NCBI GenBank assembly: GCA_021295855.1
Contig: JAGWBO010000004.1
Coordinates: forward strand, 1-33,771
Length of the DNA stretch: 33,771 bases
Reading direction: 5' to 3'
From: Pseudomonadales bacterium
GTDB taxonomy: Bacteria > Pseudomonadota > Gammaproteobacteria > Pseudomonadales > Azotimanducaceae
The notes under the pieces are model-generated. The model saw only the letters and a list, made by a program, of their open reading frames with translations. It did not search any database and was not told the DNA's origin. Shown here piece by piece: positions 1 through 9,137 of this stretch. Numbering within the stretch: position 1 is the stretch's first letter; the number at the start of each line of letters is the position of its first letter. The position numbers and the translations under genes were made by a program.

Positions 1-327
1 CCCAGCGCCACCTGAACGTTCGACAGGACCCTCGATCACTTCGACGTCTAGACGCTTGATGATCTCGATCAATGTTCGCCGACTAGATTTCCAGACGAAA
101 CAGAAGTCGCCGCACCCTGGCTCGGCTTCGGGACCGCGAAGGGTGAATCTTGGGTTCTGCCACAGCGAAGGAGCGTGGAAATTGAGCTTTTGGTTCGCCA
201 AAGTAACGGCGTACAAACTAGGTGCATTCGATGCGTCCCAGCCGAATCCGAAGGCTTCGTAGAAGGATCGCATCGCGTCAATATTGACGATCGGGATCGC
301 GACGTGATCGATTGCGTCTACAGCCAA
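1..327 (-). CDS. VOC family (glyoxalase/dioxygenase fold) protein, partial, runs off left edge
   Basis: Reverse frame open from a TTG at 325-327 to base 1: (M)AVDAIDHVAIPIVNIDAMRSFYEAFGFGWDASNAPSLYAVTLANQKLNFHAPSLWQNPRFTLRGPEAEPGCGDFCFVWKSSRRTLIEIIKRLDVEVIEGPVERSGGAG. This is a VOC-like beta-alpha-beta pattern with IDHVAIPI and VIEGPV. Not listed in the ORF track because it is open at the edge. Confidence 0.8.
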   Translation of the reverse strand, partial: MAVDAIDHVAIPIVNIDAMRSFYEAFGFGWDASNAPSLYAVTLANQKLNFHAPSLWQNPRFTLRGPEAEPGCGDFCFVWKSSRRTLIEIIKRLDVEVIEGPVERSGGAG

Positions 328-1136
328 AGCATTAGTCCAAGCAGAACCCCGATCGCAAGTCGATAAACAACGAAGGGCCACATGCCGATTTTTTCGATTA
401 CTCTCAGGAAAAAGTCGATGCATAAGTATGCGCTGATGGCCGCGACGACGAAGCCGATACCGAATCGCTGAATGTCAAATGTCACCTCGAGCTGGTTCAA
501 GTCGTAGATGGTTAATACGAATGCGCCGAAAATGACCGGTATTGCGAGAAGAAAGGAGAATGTTGCTGCTTGAGTCCTTCCGAGACCGAGCAATAAAGCT
601 GCGGTGATGGTGACCCCGGATCTCGAAGTGCCGGGTATCAACGCGAAAATTTGCGCGCATCCGATCGCGAACGCGACGAAATAACCGGGATTCGTGTCGG
701 CGAATACGTATCCTCTCGCTTGTAGACGACTGGTTCGCCAATCTGCGATTCCTAGTAACACGCCGAAGAGCATGGTTGCAACAACGATAATCGACAGGTT
801 CCGCGTTGCGGCAGCGACATCCTCTCGAAAGAGGAATCCTGCGATAAGGACTGGTACCGTTGCGATGATTAACTTTGCAGCAAGGTCCAGGTCTTCGTTA
901 GATTGACCGCTTCTGAGACTCTTGACGGTTCCAGTAGCTATGTTGACTAACCTCTGACGGAAGTACGTTACTACTGCAAGCAGAGATCCTGCGTGGACGG
1001 CGACATCGAAGTGAAGCCCCTGATCATCCCAGCCGAGCAGCAACGACGGAAGTTGGATGTGGGCAGAACTTGAAATGGGTAGAAATTCTGTAATGCCTTG
1101 GATAAGCGCGATGCAGATCGTCTGCAGCGTTTCCAC
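318..1136 (-). CDS. uppP: Undecaprenyl-diphosphatase UppP (BacA family)
   Basis: 272 aa with N-terminal ALIQGITEFLPISSSAHIQLP, GTSRSGVTITAALLLGLGR and multiple TM segments. Confidence 0.95.
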   Translation of the reverse strand: METLQTICIALIQGITEFLPISSSAHIQLPSLLLGWDDQGLHFDVAVHAGSLLAVVTYFRQRLVNIATGTVKSLRSGQSNEDLDLAAKLIIATVPVLIAGFLFREDVAAATRNLSIIVVATMLFGVLLGIADWRTSRLQARGYVFADTNPGYFVAFAIGCAQIFALIPGTSRSGVTITAALLLGLGRTQAATFSFLLAIPVIFGAFVLTIYDLNQLEVTFDIQRFGIGFVVAAISAYLCIDFFLRVIEKIGMWPFVVYRLAIGVLLGLMLWL

Positions 1137-1195
1137 GTATCTATATTGCTGTCGGACAAAGAGTTCCGATTCTAGCGTTCACTAGGAAGCCAAAC

Positions 1196-1792
1196 ATGCT
1201 TGGTTCGATAACGATCCCGTTATTCCCACTTTCAACCGTCTTATTTCGAGGTGGGTACCTACCGCTACACATATTCGAACCGCGCTATGTTCGAATGATC
1301 ACTGAATGTCGGGAAGCAGATATTGGTTTCGGCGTGGTACTGATCAAGGAGGGAAAGGAAGTACATAGCGGAGTCGAGAACGACATGCCCGCGATCCATC
1401 CTGTCGGAACGTTAGCGGAGATGGTGGAAGTCGAAGAATTGCCCGAAAATCGCATAGCGGTTATGGCGATAGGAGGAGCGAAATTCAAAGTTGGTGCGAC
1501 CTGGGAGGAGCACGATCATCTTATGATGGGTGAAGTCACGTTTGTTCCCGATGAACCGACGGGACGGGTGCGTGACGAGGACGCCGATTTAGTTGCGCTG
1601 CTTGAATATTTCATTGATGCGCGCGAGATTCCAAGTGCCGTTCGCAAGCAAATCGACTTTAAGGATGAACGCGACGTCAGTTTGCGGCTTGCAGATTACT
1701 TACCTATCCATAGCGAGGATAAACAAAAACTTCTACAGATGGACTCTCCGCGTGTCCGTTTGACGACGATCCGTCAGTGGAGTGACCTTTAG
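1196..1792 (+). CDS. LON peptidase substrate-binding (N-terminal) domain protein
   Basis: 198 aa; IPLFPLSTVLFRGGYLPLHIFEPRYVRMI is the LON N-terminal domain signature. No ATPase or protease domain. AGGA upstream of the ATG. Confidence 0.88.
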   Translation: MLGSITIPLFPLSTVLFRGGYLPLHIFEPRYVRMITECREADIGFGVVLIKEGKEVHSGVENDMPAIHPVGTLAEMVEVEELPENRIAVMAIGGAKFKVGATWEEHDHLMMGEVTFVPDEPTGRVRDEDADLVALLEYFIDAREIPSAVRKQIDFKDERDVSLRLADYLPIHSEDKQKLLQMDSPRVRLTTIRQWSDL

Positions 1793-1867
1793 GCGTCGGC
1801 AGCATAACGATATTAGACGCTGCCTACTTCGAAGTGGGTCAGAGCGTCAATACAAATAATCGTCGAA

Positions 1868-2980
1868 TCAGGTGCCAGTCGCGACGTCTACTAACCGTTG
1901 ACCGTGCGTGGGGAAAGTCGGCATGTATTTGAATTCAGGATCTGCTAAAGCATTACGGCGTATGTCGAGCATTTCCCGCCACGTTGCTCGCAACCCGTGA
2001 GGTGCTGGCGGTAAATCGTGTTCAATCGCACGACGAAGCTTCGGTAGATTGAAAAAGGGTACCGCTGGGTACATATGGTGCTCAAGGTGGTATTGCATAT
2101 TCCAATAGTAAAAAGCGGGCAACCAAGAACACGTGAACGTTCGTGTGTTCGCACGAAAATCAGGTATGTCAGAATTCAGTCCGTAATGCTGCGGTAATCC
2201 ACAGAGGAATCCCAGCCATCCGCAGTAGAAAGTCCCGAACGTCAGCACGACGATCAGAAACCAATGACCTGTCACGATGAATATCAGAGCTAACGACGCA
2301 TGCCCAACAAGCAGCATGCGTGCCCAACGACGATGCCGCGTGCGAAGGCGCTTGTTTGATGCGGGGAGCACATGCTGATACCACTCACCAGACACGCGTC
2401 CGTTTGCGTGCCGCCATACAAGCTTGATGCGATTCCATGTCGTTTGAGGATTCCACGCTAACAATCCGAGCCAAACCCGCCAACGGCGGAGCGAGAACCG
2501 AATCGGGAGTAGCACCTCGCCGTCATACTCGTGGTGGCATGTGGCACGATGGTGTATCGCATGACTTTCCTGATACCAAATGTAATCCGACCAACTGATA
2601 AAGGCGTACACGCGTTCAAAGAAGTCGTTTAACCACCTCGTTTTGAATACGGTGCGATGCTGTAGTTCATGGATTGCTATCAAACCCATGAAAGGGCCGA
2701 TAGTACCGTGAGTAAACAGCACGACGATCAGCAAGGGTGTAGTCCAATACCAATTAGAGATCGAGATCTGTAGGTATGTGAAGTACGCAAGCGCTGCGGT
2801 TGCGAAAAACAGACCGAGATGCAAGCATGTCTGTATCCAACCACGAAGATCGCTTCGCTGCATAAGTTCAGCAAGCTTCTTACGATCAATCGGGCTTCGG
2901 TACCAGTTAACGTCTGGGTTTGGGTTAAACCGACCTATTTCGCCTAACGCTGTCGCTGACGTTTTCGACATGTAGCCCAT
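1868..2980 (-). CDS. Fatty acid desaturase family protein
   Basis: 370 aa membrane protein with three His boxes: HELQH, HAIHH and HLEHH. The ATG encoding MSKTS, 9 nt inside, is an alternative start. Confidence 0.88.
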   Translation of the reverse strand: MGYMSKTSATALGEIGRFNPNPDVNWYRSPIDRKKLAELMQRSDLRGWIQTCLHLGLFFATAALAYFTYLQISISNWYWTTPLLIVVLFTHGTIGPFMGLIAIHELQHRTVFKTRWLNDFFERVYAFISWSDYIWYQESHAIHHRATCHHEYDGEVLLPIRFSLRRWRVWLGLLAWNPQTTWNRIKLVWRHANGRVSGEWYQHVLPASNKRLRTRHRRWARMLLVGHASLALIFIVTGHWFLIVVLTFGTFYCGWLGFLCGLPQHYGLNSDIPDFRANTRTFTCSWLPAFYYWNMQYHLEHHMYPAVPFFNLPKLRRAIEHDLPPAPHGLRATWREMLDIRRNALADPEFKYMPTFPTHGQRLVDVATGT

Positions 2981-3409
2981 CGTGTTGCTCAGGATGAGAA
3001 GGATACATACCGACTTTGAATTCCGAAGCTTGTTGCTTTAGTGTGTTGCTGTCAGGTGTGGGGTATTGAACCATTGAGTTACAAGAAATGCACTGCGCGA
3101 CGAGAACTTCGTTCAATTGTCTACTTCGACACCTAATTGAAGCTGCGTCTAACGACTTTGAATGTATGGTTGTGGCTGTTTTAACGTTTTGGCGACGAAC
3201 CACTTGAATCACACGACGTGACTAATTAGTGTTGTCATAAAAATCCCGAGAAAAATATAACAAATTCCAAAAATTACAGTAGAGCGCGATTCAACAGATA
3301 TAGTTAGTAATTAACATATATAAATTCGTGCGGTGGAAATCTTGTTTTAATATAAAGCATTTTGTCGTGCAACAACCAGGACAGGATCGTTAGAACACTT
3401 CTTTCTTTC

Positions 3410-3415
3410 TATAAT
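3410..3415 (+). promoter_or_regulatory. Candidate -10 element (TATAAT) for proA
   Basis: Exact TATAAT 7 nt upstream of the proA ATG, no Shine-Dalgarno between. No convincing -35 seen. Confidence 0.4.
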
Positions 3416-3422
3416 CCCGCAC

Positions 3423-4682
3423 ATGACTTCTAACATCGGTACGCTTGAACTGGCTCGTCACGCGAAGGCGACGAGCAGAATACTTGCGACCGCCCCTACG
3501 GCACAGCGAAATGCCGCCATTCGTGCTATCGCGAAGATCGTCCGTGAAGAACGCATCGCAATTGCTGGATCGAATGTGGAGGACTTGGCACAAGCGAAAC
3601 ATAACGGCGTGTCTCAGCCTCTTCAAGATCGATTGCGACTTGGCGAAAAAGACATTGAAAGAATGTGTATCGCGGCCGAGGCAGTCGCGTCACTACCAGA
3701 TCCCATCGGCGAGGTTACCGGTTTAACCCAGCAACCGTCTGGAATTCGGGTAGGTCGGATGCGCATTCCGTTGGGTGTACTCGGAATGATTTATGAGTCG
3801 AGACCGAATGTTACGTTAGAGGCGGCGTCTTTAGGTATCAAATCTGGGAACGCGTGCGTTCTACGAGGAGGTTCAGAAGCGATTCGTAGTAATTGTGCGA
3901 TTGCGGATTGCGTGTCACGTGGCTTGGAAGAAGCAGGATTGCCGGCATCTGTTGTACAGCTGGTAAGAACAACTGACCGCGCTGCGGTAGGTGAATTGCT
4001 GGCGGCAGATGAATTTATCGATCTGATCATACCCCGTGGGGGGAAAGGTCTAGTTGAACGTGTAAGCCACGAATCCGCGATTCCTGTATTGAAGCATCTT
4101 GACGGTATTTGCCATGTATACATTGACGATAGCGCAGACGTAGATATGGCGATAGATATTGCGATTAACTCGAAAGCTGAGAAATATGCTGTCTGTAATG
4201 CTGTGGAAACTATCTTAGTAAGTGCAAGAAAAGCGCAAGAAATCCTTCCAAGGTTGATTCAGCAATTCGACGATTTAGGGGTTGAAGCTCGAGGCTGTAA
4301 CAGAACCCGCACGATCGTGCCGAATGTTGCAGCAGCGACCGAGGAAGATTGGGGTGAAGAGTACCTTGATGCGATTGTCGCAGTAAAGGTTGTTGATGAT
4401 TTAGAAGAAGCGATCGCACACATCAATCATTTCGGCTCAGGACATACCGATACTATCGTCGCAACGGACATTGATACGGCGCAACAATTTGTAAATCGAG
4501 TGGATTCTGCGACGGTGATGGTGAACACGTCCACCCAATTCGCTGACGGTTTTGAGTTTGGCCTAGGAGCGGAGATAGGGATTTCGACCGATAAGCTTCA
4601 TGCCCGCGGGCCGGTAGGTCTTGAAGGTCTTACGACGCAGAAATTTGTGGTTTATAGCGACGGAGCAATCCGGCATCGCTGA
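3423..4682 (+). CDS. proA: Glutamate-5-semialdehyde dehydrogenase (gamma-glutamyl phosphate reductase)
   Basis: 419 aa; IPLGVLGMIYESRPNVTLEAASLGIKSGNACVLRGGSEA, KYAVCNAVETILV, FGLGAEIGISTDKLHARGPVGLEGLTTQKFVV. Confidence 0.97.
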   Translation: MTSNIGTLELARHAKATSRILATAPTAQRNAAIRAIAKIVREERIAIAGSNVEDLAQAKHNGVSQPLQDRLRLGEKDIERMCIAAEAVASLPDPIGEVTGLTQQPSGIRVGRMRIPLGVLGMIYESRPNVTLEAASLGIKSGNACVLRGGSEAIRSNCAIADCVSRGLEEAGLPASVVQLVRTTDRAAVGELLAADEFIDLIIPRGGKGLVERVSHESAIPVLKHLDGICHVYIDDSADVDMAIDIAINSKAEKYAVCNAVETILVSARKAQEILPRLIQQFDDLGVEARGCNRTRTIVPNVAAATEEDWGEEYLDAIVAVKVVDDLEEAIAHINHFGSGHTDTIVATDIDTAQQFVNRVDSATVMVNTSTQFADGFEFGLGAEIGISTDKLHARGPVGLEGLTTQKFVVYSDGAIRHR

Positions 4683-5292
4683 AAAAACCGTCGTTTTTGG
4701 CGGTACTTTTGACCCAGTCCATCAAGGTCACATTACAGCCGCGAATTCTGTGTCCAAGTTACTTGGCGACATACCGGTACGCATGATGCTTGCAGGGAAA
4801 CCGCGCTTACGTGACAGCGCTCCCGTGTCGAGTCAACACCGATGGCACATGCTCCAGCTGGCGTGTGCTGGCGAAGTTAATCTAATCCCGGACAACACCG
4901 AGATTCAAACGGACGTCGAGACCCATACGATTGATACCGTTGAGATACTAGGTGGCGAACGCAAGAAGCCGGTGATCTTGGCTCTCGGTGACGACGCTGT
5001 CGCGCATCTACGACGTTGGGTTCGCTACGAATCCATTTGCGATAAAACGAGCATCATCATTCTTAAGCGCACGAACGCATGTCTGCGGTCGGTTTACCAT
5101 GATTTCGAATTAGTTGATGTGCCGAATGATCTGTGGGTTGAAGGCGGTCGAATATATGTTTCTACGGACCCGGTTGTAGAGATATCCGCTTCAACCGTTA
5201 GGGACCGTATTCGGCAACGGAAATCAGTCGAACGTTGGATTCATCCAGCGGTTTACGCTTATATAATCGATACGCATCTTTACCAAACGTGA
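4621..5292 (+). CDS. nadD: Nicotinate-nucleotide adenylyltransferase (start uncertain; true start probably within 4645-4675)
   Basis: VVFGGTFDPVHQGHI nucleotidyltransferase motif and the C-terminal EISASTVRDRIRQRKSVERWIHPAVYAYI. The listed 4621 start overlaps proA by about 60 nt. Confidence 0.93.
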   Translation: MKVLRRRNLWFIATEQSGIAEKTVVFGGTFDPVHQGHITAANSVSKLLGDIPVRMMLAGKPRLRDSAPVSSQHRWHMLQLACAGEVNLIPDNTEIQTDVETHTIDTVEILGGERKKPVILALGDDAVAHLRRWVRYESICDKTSIIILKRTNACLRSVYHDFELVDVPNDLWVEGGRIYVSTDPVVEISASTVRDRIRQRKSVERWIHPAVYAYIIDTHLYQT

Positions 5293-5648
5293 AATCGTAT
5301 TTGAGGACCGCGGATTTTTCTACCTCACAAGTTTTAGAAACCCTTAATGATCTAAAGGCTCAGGACGTCAGCACACTCGATGTCCGTGCTCAATCATCTT
5401 TTACCGACTTCATGGTCATATCCACTGGCACGTCTCGTCGCCATGTCAACGCGATCGTGGATGCTGTTGTCGTGGATGCGAAGCACCGAGGTACGCGTGT
5501 ACTGGGTATTGAGGGGCAGAAATCAGCTGAGTGGGTGTTAATTGATCTAGGTGATGTGGTGGTGCACGTCATGCAGCGAGATGCGCGTGACTTCTACGAC
5601 TTAGAACGCCTGTGGGGAATCGGTGTCGAACAACAAGAGGCGATTTGA
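5289..5648 (+). CDS. rsfS: Ribosome silencing factor RsfS
   Basis: GTG start at 5289 overlaps the nadD stop. LKAQDVSTLDVR...DFMVISTGTSRRHVNAI...GQKSAEWVLIDLGDVVVHVMQRDARDFYDLERLWG. Confidence 0.93.
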   Translation: MKSYLRTADFSTSQVLETLNDLKAQDVSTLDVRAQSSFTDFMVISTGTSRRHVNAIVDAVVVDAKHRGTRVLGIEGQKSAEWVLIDLGDVVVHVMQRDARDFYDLERLWGIGVEQQEAI

Positions 5649-6073
5649 AATTCCGCCTGCTGGTTTTTGGCAAAGCCTCTTCATGGGTAGATGATGGTGT
5701 CGGACAGTACAGCACGCGCGTACCTAATCTCGTTCTAGAACAAATTCCTGGGAATCCGGTCAGAACCCGGATAAAACGGATGGAAGCAGCATGCGGAAGT
5801 CGCGCGCTGAAAGTCTATCTGGACAAGTCCGGAAAGACATTTACCAGTGAATCGTTGGCTCGAAGATGCGCAGCGTGGGAGCGTCAAGGCAATGATGTGT
5901 GCTTGCTAATCGGTGACGATAAGGGGTTCACCGAGGAAGATCTGAGTCAAGCCGATTTGGTTTGGTCGCTTTCGCCACTTACATTGCCGCATCAATTGAC
6001 ACGTATCTTGGTCTGTGAGCAGCTTTACCGCGCTCGATCAATTAATGCGGGACATGCATATCACCGTTCATGA
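5645..6073 (+). CDS. rlmH: 23S rRNA (pseudouridine1915-N3)-methyltransferase RlmH
   Basis: Probable TTG start at 5645 overlapping the rsfS stop. LLIGDDKGF, WSLSPLTLPHQLTRILVCEQLYRARSINAGHAYHR. Confidence 0.92.
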   Translation: MKFRLLVFGKASSWVDDGVGQYSTRVPNLVLEQIPGNPVRTRIKRMEAACGSRALKVYLDKSGKTFTSESLARRCAAWERQGNDVCLLIGDDKGFTEEDLSQADLVWSLSPLTLPHQLTRILVCEQLYRARSINAGHAYHRS

Positions 6074-7989
6074 TCGAATCAGTACAAGGTAGCGTCAGCA
6101 GAAATACCAGCGAGCTCCGTTCATTTGGAGACCGTGTGCTCATCTTGGTCGTCCTCGGATTTCTATTGCTACTGATCGTGCTCGGCCGATTGGTCTATCT
6201 CCAGATCTATAACCACGAGGCGTACCAGACGCAATCACTCAATAATCGAATTCAGATTCAAGCAATCGCGCCGCCACGCGGATTGATCTTCGACACTAAT
6301 GGCAAGCTTCTTGCCGACAATCGCCAGATTCTCTCGTTAGCGCTCGTTCCAGAGCGAGTCGATGATGTCGACATGCTTTTCGACAGACTTAGCAAGCTGA
6401 TCGAACTGACTCCTGGTGAATTACGGGCGTTTGAAGAACGAATCCGCGGCAGACCAAAGCACGATCCGATCGTCCTAAAACGTGATCTGACAGATAAGGA
6501 GCAAGCGCAACTTGCGGTAAATCGTCATGACCTTGACGGTGTGGTCGTGACGTACGAAACAATTCGGCACTATCTGTATGGCGAGAAATTCGTTCATGCA
6601 ATTGGCACGGTGCGTCGAATCGCAAAGGAGGACCTGGACTCGCTCGACAGAGTCAACTATCGTGGAACTCAATTTATCGGCGGCACCGGTGTCGAGCGTT
6701 TCTATGAGAGTTCCCTACATGGTTCCGTAGGTTCGCGTTCGGTCGAAGTCGATGCGAGTGGTCGACCTACGCGCGAGCAACCCGAGGATCTGACCCCGCC
6801 AATTCGCGGAGCTTCACTAACGCTTTACATTGACAGCTCGCTGCAATTAGCGGCCGATGCGGCGCTGGGTGACCGTCGTGGTGCGATCGTTGCGATTGAT
6901 CCAAGAACCGGTGGCATATTGGCGATGGTGAGTAAACCTGCATACGACCCGAATCAAATGCTCTCGGGCATGAACGCCGACGAAGTAAACACCATGTACA
7001 CGCATCGCGATAAACCAATGTTCAATCGTGCCGTTCAGGGCATGTACGCACCAGGATCGACGTTTAAGCCCGTCGTAGGCATGGCGGCTCTGAGTGAGAA
7101 AGTCACCGCATGGGACGAAGTCGTCGTGGATGAAGGCAATTTCAGGCTGCCCGGATCGAGTCAGGTTTACCGGAGCTGGAACCGAACGAGCACGTCGCCC
7201 GGTGGCCATGGCCGTGTCGACATGCACCGGGCGATCTATCGTTCATCCAACGTGTATTTCTATACGATCGGCAGTCGACTGGATGTTGATGTCCTAGGAG
7301 ACTTCGCCTATCAGCGTTTTGGAATAGGAAGGCGCACGACTTATGACCTGCACGAGACGACAACCGGCGTGTTACCGTCCCGCGAGTGGAAGGAATCAAC
7401 TTACGGTGAACCGTGGTACCCCGGCGATTCGGTCATCCTTGGGATAGGACAGGGTTACCTCTCAGTGACACCATTGCAATTAGCGACGGCGGCAACAGTA
7501 TTAGCAAATCGAGGTGCTTGGGTGCAACCTCGAATGTTGAAGCGATCGGATCGACATTTAGTCGAAATCAAGGAAGATCCGGTGGCTCGAAGTGCGGTGC
7601 TTGAACCAGCCGAAATGGCGGAGCATTGGGAACGGATGGCAACTGCGATGAGTGCCGTGGTACATCGAGGAAACCAAGGGTTCGACCAAAACGGTACTGC
7701 GTGGGCTTTCATTGGCTTAGACATCCCTTATACGATGGCTGGTAAATCAGGCACAGCACAGGTAATCGAATCTACGCGCGAAGGCGAGGAGCTCGATGAT
7801 GAGGAACGTGACGAATACGAACGAAATCACGCTTTGTTTATTGCGTTTGCTCCTCTAATGGATCCGGAAATCGCGGTCGCGGTCATCATCGAAAACGGTG
7901 GCGGCGGATCTCAGGAAGCAGGACCAGTCGCTCGCGCGGTTATTGATGCGAAATTGCAACCGTCGTCGGTGGTAGCACAACGTGACTGA
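6070..7989 (+). CDS. mrdA: Penicillin-binding protein 2 (peptidoglycan transpeptidase)
   Basis: 639 aa; N-terminal TM, SxxK as APGSTFKPVVG, SSNVYFY, KSGTAQ. Followed by rodA. Confidence 0.96.
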   Translation: MIESVQGSVSRNTSELRSFGDRVLILVVLGFLLLLIVLGRLVYLQIYNHEAYQTQSLNNRIQIQAIAPPRGLIFDTNGKLLADNRQILSLALVPERVDDVDMLFDRLSKLIELTPGELRAFEERIRGRPKHDPIVLKRDLTDKEQAQLAVNRHDLDGVVVTYETIRHYLYGEKFVHAIGTVRRIAKEDLDSLDRVNYRGTQFIGGTGVERFYESSLHGSVGSRSVEVDASGRPTREQPEDLTPPIRGASLTLYIDSSLQLAADAALGDRRGAIVAIDPRTGGILAMVSKPAYDPNQMLSGMNADEVNTMYTHRDKPMFNRAVQGMYAPGSTFKPVVGMAALSEKVTAWDEVVVDEGNFRLPGSSQVYRSWNRTSTSPGGHGRVDMHRAIYRSSNVYFYTIGSRLDVDVLGDFAYQRFGIGRRTTYDLHETTTGVLPSREWKESTYGEPWYPGDSVILGIGQGYLSVTPLQLATAATVLANRGAWVQPRMLKRSDRHLVEIKEDPVARSAVLEPAEMAEHWERMATAMSAVVHRGNQGFDQNGTAWAFIGLDIPYTMAGKSGTAQVIESTREGEELDDEERDEYERNHALFIAFAPLMDPEIAVAVIIENGGGGSQEAGPVARAVIDAKLQPSSVVAQRD

Positions 7990-9094
7990 CTTACTTCAAC
8001 CAGATGTTCGCAACACGCGACGGATCAATTGGCTCTACAGTGCTCACGTTGATCCTTGGTTGGTACTCGGCATCGTACTCGTGTTGGCGCTCGGTTTGAC
8101 GGTCATGAGTGGAACGTTAGGGCACGCGCCGAGCATGCTGTTTCGGCACGTATTTCTGATCTTCGTCGGTGTGAGTGCGTTATTCGTGATGGCACAGATT
8201 CCGGAGCACACTTACTTAGGTCTAACGCCTTTGGTTTACTTAGGTTCGGTTGCTCTTCTGGTATACGTACTGTTTTTCGGTGATGAAGCGAATGGTGCGA
8301 TGCGGTGGATCGATTGGCCACTGGTGCCACGTTTTCAACCGTCAGAGATATTGAAAGTCTCTTTGCCATTGTCGCTGGCGTGGTACCTGCACGACAAGCC
8401 AACTCCCCTCCGTATTTGGGATTTAGTGGTTTGTTTGGTCATCATCGGTATTCCAGTCGGCTGTGTATATGCCCAACCCGATTTTGGCACCACCGTGTTG
8501 GTAACGACTGCATGTTTGTGCGTCGTGTTCCTCGCGGGTTTGCAGTGGCGTTGGATTCTGGCTGCCGTGGGTCTTAGCGTGATCGGATTCATAGTTGCTT
8601 GGCGTGTACTACTCGACGAATATCAGATCCAACGGATCATGACGTTTCTTGATCCCGATCGGAACCCGTTGGGGGCGGGATGGAACATCATTCAATCGAA
8701 GATCGCGTTGGGCTCGGGTGGTGCGACAGGGAAGGGCTTGGGCGAAGGAACGCAGAGCCAACTCAGTTTTCTACCTGAAGGTCATACCGACTTCATGCTC
8801 GCGGTGATTGGCGAGGAACTTGGATTCGTCGGTACCGCGTCGTTACTGACCTTCTTTTTCTTCATCTTCGCACGCGGTATGACGATGAGTCGCAAATGTC
8901 CGACGCGATTTGGTCGATTAGCCAGTGCGGGATTTCTAATGATGTTCTTTGGCTACATGATCACAAACGTCATGATGGTGTCTGGTCTGCTTCCGGTCGT
9001 TGGCGCGCCTTTACCATTAGTTAGTTATGGTGGCACGTCGGTCATCACCATACTCGCAGGATTCGGGGTAGTTATCGCCCTCCGAGGACGATAG
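7982..9094 (+). CDS. mrdB: Rod shape-determining SEDS glycosyltransferase RodA
   Basis: 370 aa, GTG start. FQPSEILKVSLPLSLAWY, FLPEGHTDFMLAVIGEELGFVG, LPLVSYGGTSVI. Confidence 0.96.
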   Translation: MTDLLQPDVRNTRRINWLYSAHVDPWLVLGIVLVLALGLTVMSGTLGHAPSMLFRHVFLIFVGVSALFVMAQIPEHTYLGLTPLVYLGSVALLVYVLFFGDEANGAMRWIDWPLVPRFQPSEILKVSLPLSLAWYLHDKPTPLRIWDLVVCLVIIGIPVGCVYAQPDFGTTVLVTTACLCVVFLAGLQWRWILAAVGLSVIGFIVAWRVLLDEYQIQRIMTFLDPDRNPLGAGWNIIQSKIALGSGGATGKGLGEGTQSQLSFLPEGHTDFMLAVIGEELGFVGTASLLTFFFFIFARGMTMSRKCPTRFGRLASAGFLMMFFGYMITNVMMVSGLLPVVGAPLPLVSYGGTSVITILAGFGVVIALRGR

Positions 9095-9137
9095 AGGGTC
9101 AGATCAGGACGACTTAAAGAGCAAGGATCGCTTTCAA

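Noticed and set aside
1797-1834. GGCAGC...GCTGCC inverted repeat after the LON-domain gene as a terminator
   Set aside because: Six-base stem with a long loop and no T tract; too weak to claim.
6767-7227. Antisense ORFs inside mrdA (for example 6847..7227 -)
   Set aside because: They lie opposite strongly conserved PBP2 coding sequence, with no recognisable domain; typical spurious overlapping ORFs.
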